Shown here piece by piece: positions 62,623 through 64,000 of a stretch of DNA of 64,000 nucleotides. The position numbers and the translations under genes are program-made. The stretch is taken from positions 102,606 to 166,605 of the forward strand of contig CAKSEE010000001.1 in assembly GCA_934446455.1 (NCBI GenBank). The letters run 5' to 3'. This DNA is from an uncultured Oscillospiraceae bacterium (GTDB lineage Bacteria > Bacillota > Clostridia > Oscillospirales > Ruminococcaceae). A model generated the notes under the pieces. It worked only from the letters and a program-made list of their open reading frames with translations, ran no database searches and was not told the DNA's origin. The number at the start of each line of letters is the position of its first letter. Within the stretch, counting starts at the first letter, position 1.

Positions 62623-63594
62623 ATGGAAAAGGAATTCAGAGCAAAGACCGTTGACGAAGCCAAGGCTCTTGCTGCGCAGGAGTTCGGCGTATCTGCTGAC
62701 GACATTGATTTTGAGATACTGGATCAGCCCAAGAAGAGCCTTTTCGGCTTTAAGGGAGAGGCAAGACTGATAGCTAAGTACACCCCCGCCGAGCCTGCCG
62801 TGCAGGAAGCGCAGCCCGCTCAGGAGCCGCAGGAAGAGTCCCCCGCGCCCGCAGCGGCAGCCGAGCCCGCAGAGGACGAGGGCGGAGAGCTCCCCGAGGA
62901 CTTTGACGTGAACGCGAGTCTTAAGGTGCGCACCGCCGTGGAGTACCTCACCGCCGTGCTTAACGCACTCGGAATGCAGAACTTTACGATAACCCCCGTA
63001 AAGCGCGAGGGCAACGTGGTACTCGATATATCGGGCGAGAAGCTGGGCGCGGTTATAGGCAAGCGCGGCGAAACGCTCGACAGCTTACAGTACCTTACAA
63101 TTCTCGCAAGCAACCGCGCGGAGGAGTCCTACTGCCGCATTTCGCTCGACTGCAACGGCTACCGCGCAAAGCGCCGCGAAACGCTTGAGTCGCTTGCAAA
63201 GCGCACCTCTGCAAAGGTAATAAAGCAGGGCAGAAAGATAGCGCTTGAGCCGATGAACCCCTATGAGCGCAGGATAATCCACAGCTGCGTTGCGGAGATA
63301 GAGGGCGTTTCCAGCCACTCCACGGGCACGGAGCCTTACAGAAAGGTCGTTATCTACGCTGACAAGCCCAAGTTCGACAACCGCCGCCGTTCATCGGGCG
63401 GGCGCGGCGACAGGCGCGGCAGCGGCACTCCCGCAAGAAGCTACAAGCAGTCCACGGGCTTCTCCACGAGCTTTGAGCGCGAGTACAAGCGCAGAAGCTA
63501 CGAACCCGACGAGAACGCCGACGCAGGCGAGTTCTCCAAGGAAACGGTTGACGCTGAGAGAAGCGCTACCCTCTACGGTAAGATAGAGCTTTAA
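62623..63594 (+). CDS. khpB: RNA-binding protein KhpB (Jag/EloR)
   Basis: 323 residues: Jag-N domain (1-50; DEAKALAAQEFGV, KKSLFGFKGEA), acidic Pro/Glu linker (~52-90), KH domain (~105-180; GEKLGAVIGKRGETLDSLQ), R3H domain (~190-245; MNPYERRIIHSCVAEI) and a basic, low-complexity tail (~250-323). It binds RNA with KhpA and influences cell elongation. GAAAGGG lies 8 nt before the ATG. Last gene of the rpmH-khpB series; mnmE and mnmG do not follow. Confidence 0.95.
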   Translation: MEKEFRAKTVDEAKALAAQEFGVSADDIDFEILDQPKKSLFGFKGEARLIAKYTPAEPAVQEAQPAQEPQEESPAPAAAAEPAEDEGGELPEDFDVNASLKVRTAVEYLTAVLNALGMQNFTITPVKREGNVVLDISGEKLGAVIGKRGETLDSLQYLTILASNRAEESYCRISLDCNGYRAKRRETLESLAKRTSAKVIKQGRKIALEPMNPYERRIIHSCVAEIEGVSSHSTGTEPYRKVVIYADKPKFDNRRRSSGGRGDRRGSGTPARSYKQSTGFSTSFEREYKRRSYEPDENADAGEFSKETVDAERSATLYGKIEL

Positions 63595-63600
63595 TATTTG

Positions 63601-63632
63601 ACGGTCGGGGCAGCACTGCTTCGGCCGTTTTT
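63601..63632 (+). terminator. Terminator of the rpmH-khpB operon
   Basis: Stem ACGG.CG.GGCAG / CTGC.CGGCCGT with small mismatches and a TTTTT run, 7 nt after the khpB stop. Confidence 0.75.
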
Positions 63633-63682
63633 GTGTATATCCACGATGTTGCGCCTTTTTTCGGATTTTGTCCAAATAGCAC

Positions 63683-63711
63683 TTGAAAAATCATAAAAAG
63701 GGTGATATAAT
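63683..63711 (+). promoter_or_regulatory. pyrG promoter
   Basis: TTGAAA (63683-63688), 17-bp spacer, TATAAT (63706-63711), 53 nt before the start codon. Confidence 0.85.
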
Positions 63712-63763
63712 AAATTAGATATTGCTTATAAAATGCGTATAAAGGAAAGGAAGGCTCAATGCT

Positions 63764-64000
63764 ATGGCTGCAAAATACATTTTCGTGACCGGCGGCGTTG
63801 TTTCGGGGCTTGGCAAGGGCATTACGGCGGCTTCCCTGGGCAGGCTGCTTAAAATGCGCGGGTACAAGGTAACGATACAGAAGTTTGATCCGTACCTCAA
63901 TGTTGACCCGGGCACCATGTCCCCTTACCAGCACGGCGAGGTGTTCGTGACCGACGACGGCGCGGAAACCGACCTCGACCTCGGACACTATGAGAGGTTT
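63764..64000 (+). CDS. pyrG: CTP synthase, 5' part
   Basis: 79 residues visible, cut by the window edge. Amidoligase domain of CTP synthase: [20 protein letters not shown] (ATP loop), [40 protein letters not shown]. Makes CTP from UTP with glutamine or ammonia. The ATG at 63764 has GGAAGG 9 nt upstream. No G-rich attenuator leader of the Bacillus pyrG type was noticed. Confidence 0.95.
   Translation, partial: MAAKYIFVTGGVVSGLGKGITAASLGRLLKMRGYKVTIQKFDPYLNVDPGTMSPYQHGEVFVTDDGAETDLDLGHYERF

Overview
The window is about 64 kb of a fairly GC-rich, low-GC-clade-style (Firmicutes/Clostridia) chromosome. Evidence for a spore-forming clostridium close to Ruminococcaceae/Oscillospiraceae: spoIIE and a SpoIIQ-like LytM protein, paired glgC/glgD, a type I dockerin on a secreted LRR protein, ECF-transporter S components (FolT, QueT, one beside coaX), Gram-positive yidC/khpB, AAAGGAG-type ribosome binding sites and the standard code. 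No rRNA, tRNA, CRISPR, prophage or insertion sequence with a transposase was seen. Species is not determinable from the sequence alone.

Layout. 0-1.7 kb: 3' part of a protein with five fibronectin III repeats. 1.9-6.6 kb (minus): glycogen operon glgB-glgC-glgD. 6.9-9.1 kb (minus): spoIIE. 9.3-12.4 kb (plus): TPR protein, dCMP deaminase, rsmA, small membrane protein, acetyltransferase and a decayed acetyltransferase. 12.4-14.8 kb (minus): MATE efflux pump, MerR regulator and small protein behind a MerR-type promoter. 15-17.6 kb (minus): dockerin/LRR protein and smpB. 18-21.4 kb: LytM protein, proC, folT with a THF riboswitch, pfkA. 21.5-27.2 kb (minus): dnaE, rpmF, a P-loop protein, pgi. 27.5-34.3 kb (plus): rRNA methyltransferase, transglutaminase/DUF58 pair, queT with a preQ1 riboswitch, cyclophilin, polysaccharide deacetylase. 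34.4-43.5 kb (plus): bactofilin, an unknown membrane protein, then the complete F-type ATP synthase operon. 43.7-50.1 kb: GH25 lysozyme divergent from a class A PBP, ApbE, HAD and GNAT proteins. 50.2-52.1 kb (minus): a patch of gene decay with two wrecked signalling genes around a TfoX-like gene. 52.2-56.6 kb (plus): HIT protein, multidomain solute-binding protein, an unknown gene pair, a relic. 56.9-59.9 kb (minus): ECF S component, coaX, DUF4956 and VTC-domain proteins. 60.2-64 kb (plus): rpmH-rnpA-yidD-yidC-khpB, then the start of pyrG.

The genes are mostly core: central sugar metabolism (glg, pfkA, pgi), vitamin/cofactor uptake (folate, queuosine precursor, probably pantothenate), translation, energy conservation, envelope assembly and sporulation. 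The points most worth a second look are: a dispersed structured intergenic element present twice (about 1709-1890 and 56550-56842) with covarying hairpins, in each case directly behind the 3' hairpin of a gene; an ATP synthase c subunit with a two-carboxylate sodium-type ion site; a 42-residue membrane protein between atpA and atpG; a Spo0A-type 21-bp-spacer promoter at spoIIE; a 19-bp-spacer MerR promoter at the MATE operon; an 11-bp-phased GTTACA-like array before the class A PBP; and deletion and stop-codon scars in two signalling genes.
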